A DNA stretch of 64,000 nt. It comes from Adiantum capillus-veneris (lineage: Eukaryota; Streptophyta; Polypodiopsida; Polypodiales; Pteridaceae). Each line of letters opens with the position of its first letter. Position 1 is the stretch's first letter. The notes under the pieces are model-generated. The model made no database searches and was not told where the DNA came from. It saw only the letters and a list, made by a program, of their open reading frames with translations. Positions 54,865-64,000 of the stretch are shown here, piece by piece. The stretch lies in contig CM043956.1 in assembly GCA_014529385.2 (NCBI GenBank), positions 90,286,721 through 90,350,720 of the forward strand, in the 5' to 3' direction. Position numbers and translations under genes: made by a program.

Positions 54865-55416
54865 CCGCGAGAGAAGAACAAAGCGAGCACTGAGTCAAGG
54901 CCCTCACCAACAGAGATCTCACCTCCGCCCTGGCTGGCCTCGCCCTCGTCACCAAGTTTTCACGCTTGTCCTGGCTGACTGCTCTCGTCCTCGCCCTAGC
55001 CCTCGCAGGCTGGTCTCGCCTCGTCGCCCTTAGCTCTTCTCACCCTCGCCCTTGGTAGGAAGCTCGCTCTCGCCCTCGGAAGGCAACTCGCCCGCGTCCT
55101 GCAGAGGTCAAGGCCCTCGACCTCGCCCTTGGCAGGCAGCTCGCCCTCAACCCAGGAGCTCGCCCTCTTGACACAGGACCAACAGCTTGCCCAGGCCTAG
55201 CAAGTCGCCCTCGACCAGGTCCAGCAGCTCGCCCTTCGCCCAAGTCTAGCTCGTCCCTCATCCAGGATCAACAACTCACCTCTCGCCAAGGTCCAGCAGC
55301 TCGCCCCTCGCCCAGGATCAGCAGCTCGTCCTTCGCCCAGCAGCTCATCCCTCCTCCCTCGCCCAGCAGCTCATCCCTCGTCCCTCGTCCAGCAGAGAGA
55401 GAGCTCGTCCCTCGTC

Positions 55417-55421
<5 letters not shown>
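54865..55421 (-). promoter_or_regulatory. LINE-2 copy C 5' region: GC-rich degenerate repeats
   Basis: Rich in CTCGCCC and CAGCAGCTCGTCCCTCG words at steps of about 20-35 bases, unlike the flanking DNA. An 18-base block CTCGTCCCTCGTCCAGCA occurs twice at the outer end, each followed by GA repeats. It is likely the 5' UTR and internal promoter. Open frames across it (Arg-rich, 55261-55040) are products of the composition. Confidence 0.5.

Positions 55422-55502
<81 letters not shown>
55422..55502. repeat. (GA)n/(TC)n microsatellite between LINE-2 copies C and D
   Basis: A GA run of about 80 bases that directly joins the 3' end of copy D to the 5' end of copy C. Confidence 0.95.
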
Positions 55503-55509
<7 letters not shown>

Positions 55510-57545
55510 TGTAATGTTATATTTAACGTCTTGAAAAGGCCAAAATGACCCATGAGACCAAACTGCTACAATCTTGGTGGATCTAATACAATGTCTGGGT
55601 ACGAAACAACAATGAAGTAAAGTGAAAAACTAAAATCATCATCATCAACAACGGCCGAGGATGCCCCGCATGAGGCGTTGTCCAAGAAAGTATTTTATCG
55701 ATCGCAAGAGCATCCTCAATGTCCGCCTCTGTAAATAGTCGTATTCGACGTCTCCCATGTTGTGCTAGAAAATCCTCTCATGGAGCCTCTGTCGATGTTG
55801 CGGTCGGCCTCGTAAGCATGGGCGTCTAGCTCCCCGGGGCTCCATGGCTCTGTCAACTAATGAACCTCTGGTATAGATGGGCTTTGAAGTCTGTTGTGAA
55901 TCTTGCTCATATGACAGCCGAGTCCCTACTCTAAAAAAGTGATTGGTCTCTCTCTGTAAATGTCTCCCACTGCGTGATCTCCTCAAGAGACTCTCCCTGT
56001 GTCTATGCAGCTCTAGCAAAAACAACTCGAGGCATCTCTGGTCCTGATATCTCGTGACTCTAGTCAGTGGTCCAAAGCCCTCTCTAAATAGACATAGACA
56101 ATGAAAGAGGCCTCATATACAATAGTATACCGAACAATGAGAAACGTGGTGTAACTTCGTCTCTATCTCTATATGACACAGCTGGCAAATCCTGGCCTCT
56201 ACTCAAACTCTCCTAAATATGCCAGTCTCAATCTCTAAATGATGCAATGATGTGCGCATCTTACCATAGCACATCGTATCCCATGGGATAAATAAGTGTC
56301 CATATAGGCCGCTCTGATCACATATCCATCCTCTGCTAGTTCGAGAAGATGCTCTCTATACAAAGCCATCTTCGTGCCCAACTCTTGTGTAGGCTGTATG
56401 CATGGTATCTAGTTGAATCAGATCATGACGTATGAGTGAAGTGATCTCTGTCCATACCAGCATCCTGTAACCCCCTGTAGCACTGGCTGTCGAGATGACT
56501 CAAGGGCTAACCGAGCATATATGTCTTTGGGGAGATCCCATATTCTATGCATGAAGGATATTGATCTAGTAAGTGCCTCGACCAAGAGAGGGGGGGCAAC
56601 TAGCTCGGCTCAAATAATCTCAGGGGGCACGGAGGCCTTAGCCCGAGTTATCCGAGAGATCAAAGAGACTAAAGGTCTCTCCATTCATCTCAATCCATCA
56701 ATGCTACAAGATCCGCCATGGTGATCCACTGAGGGTCCCCAAATTTGAACTCTGTAAAGCATAGCTGAAAGACACTAGAGTGATAAAAAGCCAGAGCTTT
56801 GTTCGAGGTTCCTGAAACTACACCTACGAACACATCCTCTCCAATCCTCCCAAGGCTACATAAGCTCTCGTCAATCTAGTCTCTGCTGCTCTCCTCAATG
56901 AAAACAAGGGTCCACTGAAGGCTACCCCAAGATACGTGTATGCATCTGTATACTCCACCATCTCTTGGCCATATGAAGATGTGGGTGTTGACTTCTTGGC
57001 CCACTGTGGTGTGGTCTTAAATACCATAACCTTGGTGTTCCCGATGTCAACAGACAATCCACAATCATGAGCAAATGTATACAAACCATCTAAGTGACGC
57101 TCCATCCCCTCCGGGGAGTGAGAATTCAACACAATATCGTCACCATATAGCAATGCTCGGATCCATGTCCTTGCCAATTGTGCTCCTCTATCACCATCCC
57201 TCTCAATGTAGTCAGAAACCTCATCCACATACATGCCATATATTGTAGGAGATATCGGGCAGCCTTGTTTCACTCCGATGGTGGAGTGAACCAAATCAAA
57301 AATCCCCTCTAGAGTGCATACATGCCCCACTACTGACATGTATAGAGCCATGATCCCCCAAATCAACTTTGCGGGTACCCCCATTTCCTACAGTCTACGC
57401 ATCAATCTAGCTGTGGGTACTGTATCAAAGACTTTGCGGAAATCCACAAAGCAACAATAGAGCCGTCTCCCATGTGATCTCCCCTCCTCAATAATGGCTC
57501 TGTGTCAGAATATGATCAAGAGTAGAGAAACCTCTTCTGAAGGGA
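55503..57545 (-). mobile_element. LINE-2 copy D (5'-truncated)
   Basis: The 3' UTR starts at 55503 (GACGTTAAATATAACATTAC on the minus strand). C-terminal pieces lie at 55765-56025 and up to 56820. The RT palm at 57384-56824 has GVKQGCPISPTIYGMYVDEV and YGDD (LLYGDDIVLNS). Homology stops near 57545 in the block FRRGFSTLDHIL. Several stops. Confidence 0.8.
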
Positions 57546-58199
57546 GAGAGGCCCTCGCGATTCTTTTTAAGGCCCCTCGGCCAAAAGCGGTACATAAAAA
57601 GCTTCAAGTTCTAAAAACAAATGGTCCCAAAACCTGCCAATGTTGCTGCAACAAAACGCAAAAATCCCTACATTGTGCCACGTCAACAGTTCTGCCACAA
57701 ATCACCGAAATCCGTACAGTGCTGCCACATCAACATTTGATGCTCTTTTTCAGTTTTCAATGTTCCCTGGGCCCCATCGAACAGGACCTATAAGTTGAAA
57801 CAACTCTAATATTGAAATCTTTCATTTTCACTGGGGTTTGTCTACTCGACCATGCCACGTCATCATTTGTGACATACCCTCCTCTTGAAAGAATTGTAAT
57901 CGCCCTCAATTACACCTGCAAAATCGACATAATCCAGAAACCAGTTCAGTAGACACTGACTCTATGTACTGACACACTAGACAACACATATCCAACACTT
58001 GCACGAAGACGACAATCACTAAACATTCAAACCACATTCACATCACTAGCCACGTCGAGATCTTGGATGGAAATCATGATCTATTGTAACGTATTTAGCA
58101 ATCACATTCAGATATTACTAATCTCTCATTGTTAATTAGAAAGGAAGTAGGTAATGTGACAAAGGAACGGAGTAACTCCCCTTTTGTGCAGTCCCGCTT
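57546..58199. other. No gene seen
   Basis: Non-coding between the LINE-2 copy D break and a gag remnant. Confidence 0.35.
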
Positions 58200-58814
58200 G
58201 CACCAGATTCAATTTGCTGATCATCAAGAACTCTTGAAATAGTGGAAGCTAGACCAAAAGCCTTAAGATAAAGTCCCAAAATTTGAGGAGTATCTGCTAG
58301 GTCCTCCTCCCATAGTTACCCGGAATGGGAAATTGGAACGGGGAACGCGGAACGGAAACATGCATGAAATGCGATTCCGTGTTTCGAATACTCATGCACG
58401 ACAAACGGAAATCCAGAACGGGAAATTAGGATGGGAACAGGGAACAGAGGCCTCAAAATGGCCATTCCCTATAACTATGCCTCCTCCTCCATCCACTTAA
58501 CATCCAAATCCTTGCTTAGCATGTGCCATAAATCTCTTAATAGAGTCAGAATTCTGGTTAGGTCAACACTATCGAATCTCTTTTGGCAAACCACAACAAA
58601 ACCGCTCAACCTGGTCTCTCAAAGTAATCTTCCAAAACGAAGACACTGGCAAATAAGTATCCCAAAACCTTTGGCAGTAGTCATCCAATGTATCTTTCTC
58701 AATCATTCTCCAGTGATGCCAAGCTGACGTGGAAATTTTCTTGAATTTTAACGTCACAAGTGCTTCTTTGCGTAACAACAGAGTAGACCACCATGTCTGT
58801 GCAGTTTCTTTCAA
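58200..58814 (-). pseudogene. Retrotransposon gag fragment split by a MITE
   Basis: The minus-strand frame at 58814-58569 (AQTWWSTLLLRKEALV, TLDDYCQRFWDTYLP, LRDQVERFCCGLPKEIR) resembles the retrotransposon gag core of Ty3-type elements. A decayed continuation (HMLSKDLDVKWMEE, then DLADTPQILGLYLKAFG) spans the MITE at 58311-58479. No pol sequence was found with it. Confidence 0.5.
58311..58479. mobile_element. hAT-like MITE 1 (169 bp)
   Basis: Ends CATAGTTA...TAACTATG (8-bp perfect terminal inverted repeat, with GGAATGG matching a few bases further in) between perfect 8-bp direct repeats CCTCCTCC (58303-58310 and 58480-58487). Subterminal GGGAAC/GGAACGG words are repeated. No coding. The 8-bp target duplication is the hAT hallmark; the duplicated site is itself simple in sequence, which lowers certainty a little. 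Confidence 0.8.
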
Positions 58815-58834
58815 GTAAGATACCGCCCTTCGTA

Positions 58835-58967
58835 CATTACAGTGTTCTCTGAACGTTGCCCCAACACGGGGGAGCTGCCGGATGGTAACTATGGTCGGGT
58901 AGTTCGTCCAACGCGTATCTGTAGGCGGTTTGTGTAGCCGGGAGATCCACTCTCCGCGTTCGTTTCA
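58835..58967 (+). repeat. Left LTR (3' part only) of chromovirus
   Basis: Matches the last 130 bases of the right LTR (CACGGGGGAGCT to GCGTTCGTTTCA). Upstream sequence does not match, so the 5' part of this LTR is lost. Confidence 0.8.
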
Positions 58968-58987
58968 TGGTATCAGAGCCGGCTTGG
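58968..58987 (+). other. Primer binding site, initiator tRNA-Met
   Basis: TGGTATCAGAGCCGG starts directly at the LTR end and matches the 3' end complement of plant initiator tRNA-Met, the usual primer of chromoviruses. Confidence 0.9.
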
Positions 58988-59318
58988 CTGCAGGAAGGAC
59001 CGTGTGCACACCTACGGATCGGTTCGGGTTAGAAAACCTCAATTTCGCGTAATCTTTAGTAATTGATTGCTGAAATTACTTGTTTTCTTTCTCGTCAGGT
59101 GAGGATTAGCGCTCTTTTGCTGATTTCTAATTTAAAAACAGCAAATTAACAGATGGGAGTGTTGGAAATTCAAAGATTTCCGATAAATTTTACTGATTTT
59201 CGATGAAAATTCGATGAAAATCAGAGAAATGCTTGTTAATTTACTGAATTAGACTAAATTCAACATTCACCGCATTTAACATCTCTCTCTGATGTCCTCT
59301 ATGCGAAGAGCGCGCGCG

Positions 59319-59319
59319 T

Positions 59320-59359
<40 letters not shown>
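59319..59359. repeat. (CA)n microsatellite
   Basis: A CA run of about 40 bases in the leader of the chromovirus. Confidence 0.93.
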
Positions 59360-59361
<2 letters not shown>

Positions 59362-59982
59362 TTACCTCTCTCTGTGAGCGTTTTGCTGGTGGACTGCAGC
59401 ATGCTAGAGAACCTTGCGCAGGAGCCATGCCACCCTCAGTACTCGTTTTTTTTGTGGTCAGCGTGGGCACTGACCTGGAGGATGGGCGTGTGTGTGGCAC
59501 AGGTGTGCGCAAGGGTGCCCCCTCCCAGGAACGCGCATGTGATGCCTTTCTTTCTCTCCACGCAGCATCCTGCTATAGGCAGCGCTCGCTTTTTTTTTTA
59601 AGAGCTTGCGTTGCAGTTTTACGATAGCACTTGATTTATCAAGTGTCTTTTTATTAAAATGGGCCAAAGTGACTTTCAAAGGTGGGCATAGGCCCCTTGA
59701 TTTTTTTTAAAAAGAGCCCGTATGAAACCTGCAGCTTATTACAAAAATCACTTACAGAGACTTAAAAATGTTTGCAGAGATCTTTCTTTTCACTCCTCTG
59801 CTCGTCACCTGAGCTCTCCCTCTCTCACCTCCTCGCGCTCTCACGCTCCCGCTATCACTTGCTTGCGTTCAGACGCTCACGCCAACGCGTGGAGCTCCTT
59901 GAACTTCACTTTTTCGCGACCGAAAAGTGCAGAAAAGGTCCGGCTTCGCGTGCAAACTCCAGTTTTTTCACACACTTCGCCA

Positions 59983-60344
59983 TGGATTCCTCCAGCTCCG
60001 ATGTGGAGCGTGACGACACGCCAGGTAACATCCAAATTCCATTCACGCATGCTCTCTACACATGGATTACAAGAACTTTCCAGAGTTTCGACCAGCGTGT
60101 TACCGCTCTGGAAAACGCGAATGTTGAGACGAACCTTCGCTTGGCCTCTCTCGAAGGGGTCGCACAGGGGCTCAGTTCCCGACTTTCTACTCTCGAAAAT
60201 ATGGCTCAGTCAACGACTACGCGTATTTCCAAGGGGGAAACCCATCTCCAGCAATTGCATATGCAGATAGCATGCTGCTTTTGGGCGTTCGCAGGGTGGT
60301 CCGACTGGCACAATTCCATACAAAACTACAAATTTCTCAGGTGA
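59983..60344 (+). pseudogene. Chromovirus gag, N-terminal part
   Basis: Starts at ATG 59983 (MDSSSSDVERDDTPGNIQIP), with a heptad-like stretch (RVTALENANVETNLRLASLE). It ends at 60344 about 120 codons in, where a deletion joins it to the RT region near 60412. The gag core and zinc knuckle are missing. Assignment rests on position between the primer site and RT. Confidence 0.55.
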
Positions 60345-60411
60345 AGAGAACGAGTGTACGGAATTCGTCGCTGCAACAGTGGACCACATAGTTTGATCTC
60401 CATGGCCTAGC

Positions 60412-60960
60412 AAATCCCCGTGGGGAGCACCAGTGCTACTTTCTCGATAGAAGGATAACACTATGCGCTTCTGCCTGGATTACAAGGAGTTGAATAAGCT
60501 CACTGTCAAGAACAAGTATCCGCTCCCGCGCATGGACAATCTAATAGATCGGCTCCATGGAGCGTTGTACTTTATGAAGATAGACCTGCGATCGGGCTAT
60601 CATCAAATACGGATCAATATGGAAGATATTCCTACGACAAGCTTCCATACGCGTTATGGTCACTACGAGTTTCTGGTCTTGTCTTTTGGTTTGACCAATG
60701 CTCCAGCTACGTTTCAGCAGATGATGAATTAATCTGCTGAGACCATTTTGAGGCAACTTCGTTGTTGTATTTCTCGATGATATCTTGATCTATAACCGAA
60801 GTTTGTCCGAGCACCTAGTGCATATACGCACTGTTCTCGAAGTACTGAGAACTGAGAAGCTTTACGCCAAGGCTTCTAAGTGTGAATTCTTCAAGAAAGA
60901 GCTTCTATACTTGGCTCACATTATAACTCGCGATGGAATTCGCCTCGACGTTGTTGTGCC
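60412..60960 (+). pseudogene. Chromovirus reverse transcriptase fragment
   Basis: [31 protein letters not shown] and [15 protein letters not shown] (60463-60732) are typical of chromoviruses. After a frameshift the catalytic VFLDDILIYNR (about 60765-60800) and KCEFFKKELLYLAHII follow. The frame ends at about 60979. RNase H and integrase do not follow. Confidence 0.88.
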
Positions 60961-61023
60961 TATCGAGAAAAATGTATGACAAGACATGCAAACTGAGTAT
61001 ATTCCTCAAGAACCAGAAGCAGT

Positions 61024-61291
61024 CAGTGTGACATGAAACGTTTCGGGGTTTCGTGCGTTTTGGGGTTTCGAGGTTTCTGAAACGTTTCGTTTCGGGGCTC
61101 AAAGAAAGTGAAACACATGTTTCGTTTTACATGTATGTACCTATAATTTTACATTGAATATACATAAAAATTTACCTGTCAAAACATGTGAAATATTAAA
61201 ATTTGGTTGTCAGACTTGAGTCACGAGTAAATAAGACCATTTTGCCATTTCGGGGTTTCAGAGGGCCGAAACGCATTTTTATGTCACACTG
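61024..61291. mobile_element. hAT-like MITE 2 (268 bp)
   Basis: Perfect 11-bp terminal inverted repeats CAGTGTGACAT/ATGTCACACTG and a perfect 8-bp target duplication GAAGCAGT (61016-61023 and 61292-61299). Subterminal CGTTTCGGGGTTTCG-like words are repeated at both ends. No coding. Removing it restores the chromovirus frame into the chromodomain (PEAVLDHH). Confidence 0.93.
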
Positions 61292-61456
61292 GAAGCAGTT
61301 TTAGATCATCATACCCGTCATTCGCACCAAAAGGCTTATGATGAGTACTTAATTGAATGGAAGGGTCAATCTAAAATATTTGCTACTTGGGAACCTGTTA
61401 GAGATTTGAAGGCTCAATATCCCCACTTCATTGATGAGGACATCAATAGTTCTTAA
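61292..61456 (+). pseudogene. Chromodomain of chromovirus integrase C-terminus
   Basis: 54 codons in frame to TAA: EAVLDHHTRHSHQKAYDEYL, then IEWKGQSKIFATWEPVRDL. The YL-[IV]-[EK]-WKG...TWEP pattern is the chromodomain of plant chromoviruses, which directs integration to heterochromatin. The rest of integrase is deleted. Confidence 0.88.
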
Positions 61457-61472
61457 GGGGGGAACTACGTTA

Positions 61473-61823
61473 TGTCCCGCTTACAGGAGAGGGGATCTAG
61501 CCCAGGTGCCGTCGAGATGGGCGTCCACTGTGCGGACGGACGTAGTGTGAACAGGGCTAGTGTGGCCTCATTTATAGTTATCGACCCCACTGGCAGAGTG
61601 CCAGTGGTTAACCCGCGAGGCTAGGAGTGCGCGAGGTCACCTCGAGGAGGTGAGGCCGGGTGGTATGGGACGCTCGGTCTTACAGGTACACACGCCTACG
61701 TCCTCAAACGCTGGCCCCAGCACGGGGGAGCTACCGAATGGTGGCTATGGTCGGGTGGTTCGTCCGGCGCGTATCTGTAGGAGGTTTGTGTAGCCGGGAG
61801 ATCCACTCTCCGCGTTCGTTTCA
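61473..61823 (+). repeat. Right LTR of chromovirus
   Basis: TGTCCCGC...GTTTCA, 351 bp, following an AAGGGGGGAACT purine tract. It contains an inverted repeat CCACTGGCA-GAG-TGCCAGTGG. The last 130 bases match the left LTR. The next bases belong to a LINE-2 fragment. Confidence 0.85.
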
Positions 61824-62535
61824 CATATCCCCCATATCTACTGTCTCCTCATCCTGCGAACACCAATCCCATATCATTGACATCCAATTCTCTCAACATT
61901 TCCTTTGAAGTATCGTAGAAAGCTCTCTGAGATTGGCATGTCCTCGCATTAAAGTCTTCCGGAAGAATGACATCTCCATCCCTAGAGAACTCCCATATGT
62001 CCTCATCCAATACAATGTGGGCTGACGGCCCCTTGGGTGATGTGTATGCCATAATGAGATGTGTTGGGGGAAAAATAGCATATTGCAATGTAGAATGCCC
62101 TCCCATCTCTGCTCCCACTCTGACCCACATATATCTGGCCTGCTTATCTCTCTGAACAATACGAATAAGCGACTAAAGTTCCTCCCTCAATAAGACTGCC
62201 ACATCTCCTGACCCACGTCCTCTATGCGTTGATCTTACATCCTGTCTACAAGTAGTCTCCTAATGGTATCTACGCAATGTGACACCAAGAGCCTGATGCG
62301 TTTCCGAATAAAAAATAATGTCTCATCCCTTGACGCAATCGTCAAATGTGCCTATATGTAACTTCATTGATCCATTACAACTCCATGCTTCCATTTTAAG
62401 GTGGGTCCCGTAGGTCTCACACCGTCATGCGATGCGTCTTTCCAAGACCACTACTCTCCCTCCCCTATGGAAAGCAATTTTCCCTTGCTAACTTGATCTC
62501 TGGCATCACCTCTTGCATGTGTGTTACTTGTGCTA
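61824..62535 (-). mobile_element. LINE-2 copy E: endonuclease and ORF1 end
   Basis: On the minus strand from 62535: the end of ORF1 (HVQEVMPEIKLAREK-like, then VVLERRIA-like), the ORF2 start (about 62400, WSCNGSMKLHIGT), then 62130-61849 with DEDIWEFSRDGDVILPEDFN (the GDFN box has become EDFN). It ends at the chromovirus LTR. It may be the upstream half of the copy whose downstream half is D. Confidence 0.7.
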
Positions 62536-62612
62536 GTGTCACGAGACGAGCACCGCGTGACAATGGAAAAGAACTGACTGAGCAACTTTAAGCATTTCAA
62601 ATAACAACTACA
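62536..62612 (-). repeat. LTR fragment (partner 63630-63705)
   Basis: About 72 bases starting TCACGAGACG and including AATGGAAAAGAAC and GAGCAACTTTAAGCA match 63632-63705 in the same orientation. Confidence 0.75.
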
Positions 62613-62665
62613 CGCAAATGAACTTAAAGAAGGACATCGAAAGGTAGATGTCGAGAAACCTTTGA

Positions 62666-63400
62666 TTATAGTCGTTCGTGCTCTCTGTGGCAAGCATTTT
62701 CAAGTAGCCCCATTGGGGTCAACATCCGCACTTCACAGAGAGAATTCATATAACTACGAGCAAATATTGTCTTAAAAGCTTGCCAGGTTTTTGGAGCATG
62801 CGGTTGTGTCCGGCTGAAAGTCCACCACTGCATGGCATTCTCTCTAAGAAATCCTATTGCTTGAAAAATCTTGGATTCTTCTGTATAGTTCCCCAAAGCA
62901 TAGATGTTGTCGAATTGCTGCAGGAACTGCAATGCTTTCTTCCGATTCTTTATCCCGAAAAAGGTGAAAAATTTGACTACTATCATGCCGCCATCCTTGA
63001 AATCTTTCGGTTGGTTAGTAGCGTATCCTGGGTACAAATAAAAAGGGTATACATATGGGCTCCAACCATTGTAGCCTAGTGGCGTTGGTGGTGGGGGAGG
63101 TAGGGGCAACTGCAGTGGCAAAGGCGGTTGCATTAGATCAGGGTCAGATGGATGCACCATATTCCTGAAGACTCCCTTGATCGAAACAGACGGCTGGGAA
63201 GGTTTCCAGTTGGAAGCGCTCGTACTTTCTGGTGTCGGAGGAGGAGGTACCACCTGGCGCATCAGAGGGGGTAGCATGTAAATTAGAAACTGTTGAGAAT
63301 TTTGTAGCATCAAGAGATTCTGTTGAGAATGCCGCGAAAAAATGTTGCAAAGCTCATCTAGGAGAAACTACAAGTATTTTGCCAAATCCATGAACGCCAT
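62666..63400 (-). pseudogene. Retrotransposon gag, minus strand
   Basis: ATG at 63400 (MAFMDLAKYL) followed by one stop, then open 63313-62666 (215 codons). A Pro-rich N-terminal part is followed by a gag core (KFFTFFGIKNRKKALQFLQQ, IGFLRENAMQWWTF, WQAFKTIFARSYMN). This is the retrotrans_gag fold of Ty3-type elements. It ends near the left LTR fragment, so pol is deleted. Confidence 0.65.
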
Positions 63401-63616
63401 GTCTTGGGTTCATTATGGCTTACATCCTATTAGACAGGGCGATGAAGACGGGAGCGCGCCCGATGCGCGATGGACTAAGGGTGGGACTGGCTAATTAGCC
63501 CGGGGTCGGGACACGAAGATTCTTTATTAAAATTCCCTCGCAAACTTCAAAACGTCAGCTTGCTTTGCCTGCTCTTTAAAAGAGCCGGTATGCTTTCAGA
63601 AAAGCACACGCTTGAA

Positions 63617-63628
63617 GCAATGATACCA
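63617..63628 (-). other. Primer site variant, tRNA-Met type
   Basis: The minus strand reads TGGTATCATTGC next to the right LTR end. Eight bases match the tRNA-Met site (TGGTATCAGAGC) before it diverges. Confidence 0.5.
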
Positions 63629-63629
63629 C

Positions 63630-63859
63630 TATCACGAGACGGGCACCACATGCCAATGGAAAAGAACAGACCGAGCAACTTTAAGCACTTCATAACAACT
63701 AGACCAACAAAGATACACGACACAAGACGGGAGTGGCAGAGCTCCATCATGCCATGTCATCAACCTAAAACGCAAAAATTTGTATAGGTTGCACGCCAAC
63801 ATCTCAGCACGTTTTATAGGGTGTCCATACAACTGTCACGTAGCACGTAATCATCTACG

Positions 63860-63895
<36 letters not shown>

Positions 63896-64000
63896 CTTTA
63901 ATTTTAAGCCTTCAAGTCTCCTCGGCCTTTCGGACAGGGTCTCACAAGTAGATAGGACTTCTTGTTCTTATGATGCTTCTTCCCAGGGTATACGCCCCTC
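63630..64000 (-). repeat. LTR running off the right edge
   Basis: The minus-orientation 5' LTR of the gag element at 62666-63400. It contains a TATA box on the minus strand (CCCTATAAAACG, near 63808-63820) and a GT microsatellite (63860-63892). The far end is outside the window. Confidence 0.6.

Larger units (their letters stand above)
49993..55421 (-). mobile_element. LINE-2 copy C, near full length
   Basis: Minus orientation, about 5.4 kb: a GC-rich 5' region (54865-55421), ORF1 (54864-53711), ORF2 endonuclease (about 53690-52800), linker and RT (52801-51313), C-terminus (51267-50100), a 3' UTR with CTTTTGAAGACGTTAATATA, and a TC tail. It is the longest copy and the only one with a full ORF1. 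Confidence 0.85.
58835..61823 (+). mobile_element. Internally deleted chromovirus (Ty3/gypsy)
   Basis: A truncated left LTR, a perfect primer site, a short gag, part of RT and a chromodomain, then a polypurine tract (about 61454-61465) and a complete right LTR. Protease, RNase H and integrase are missing. A hAT-like MITE is inserted just before the chromodomain. Confidence 0.85.

Noticed and set aside
55040-55261. Arg/Gly-rich minus-strand frame of 73 codons
   Set aside because: A product of the GC-rich repeat in the LINE-2 5' region.

Overview
The window looks like nuclear DNA from a land plant with a large, repeat-rich genome. Supporting signs are a spliced C-terminal part of a callose (1,3-beta-glucan) synthase gene, plant-type LTR retrotransposons (Ty3 Tat-like, chromovirus, Ty1/copia), a plant L1-type LINE and hAT-like MITEs. 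A second LINE family that is not L1-like is abundant, which would fit a non-seed plant such as a fern, but the species cannot be settled from this sequence. No bacterial genes, rRNA, intact tRNA genes or CRISPR arrays were seen.

Layout. 1-9030: a young Ty3/gypsy Tat-like retrotransposon with a long intact gag-pol frame; its 5' LTR is cut by the window edge. 9031-16650: AT-rich accessory DNA with fragments of an unknown gene on the minus strand, a degenerate copia LTR, ACCAAA-rich tandem arrays and a foldback-like element (13198-14610). 16650-27002: a decayed L1-type LINE whose second ORF was split just after its start codon by a 4,979-bp non-autonomous LTR element (18659-23637, target duplication GCCTC). 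27003-33000: a second LINE ORF1 remnant, two tRNA-derived sequences, a small LINE piece and an internally deleted copia derivative with an open 399-codon frame. 33820-38076: a third LINE type and fragments.

38078-57545 is dominated by one LINE family (called LINE-2 here) with a coiled-coil ORF1, an endonuclease and a non-L1 reverse transcriptase. Copy A is on the plus strand. Copies F, B, C and D lie head to tail on the minus strand, and several of their junctions consist of (TC)n microsatellite. Between A and the cluster lie six minus-strand exons of callose synthase (45299 down to 43143), all in frame to the stop codon. The upstream exons are not seen and the LINE-2 cluster starts right beside them.

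57546-64000 holds gag fragments, two hAT-like MITEs with perfect 8-bp target duplications, an internally deleted chromovirus that keeps its chromodomain, a LINE-2 endonuclease fragment, and a second gag element that runs off the right edge.

The only host gene recognised is callose synthase. Everything else is mobile DNA at different ages, with several nested insertions that give a relative order of events.
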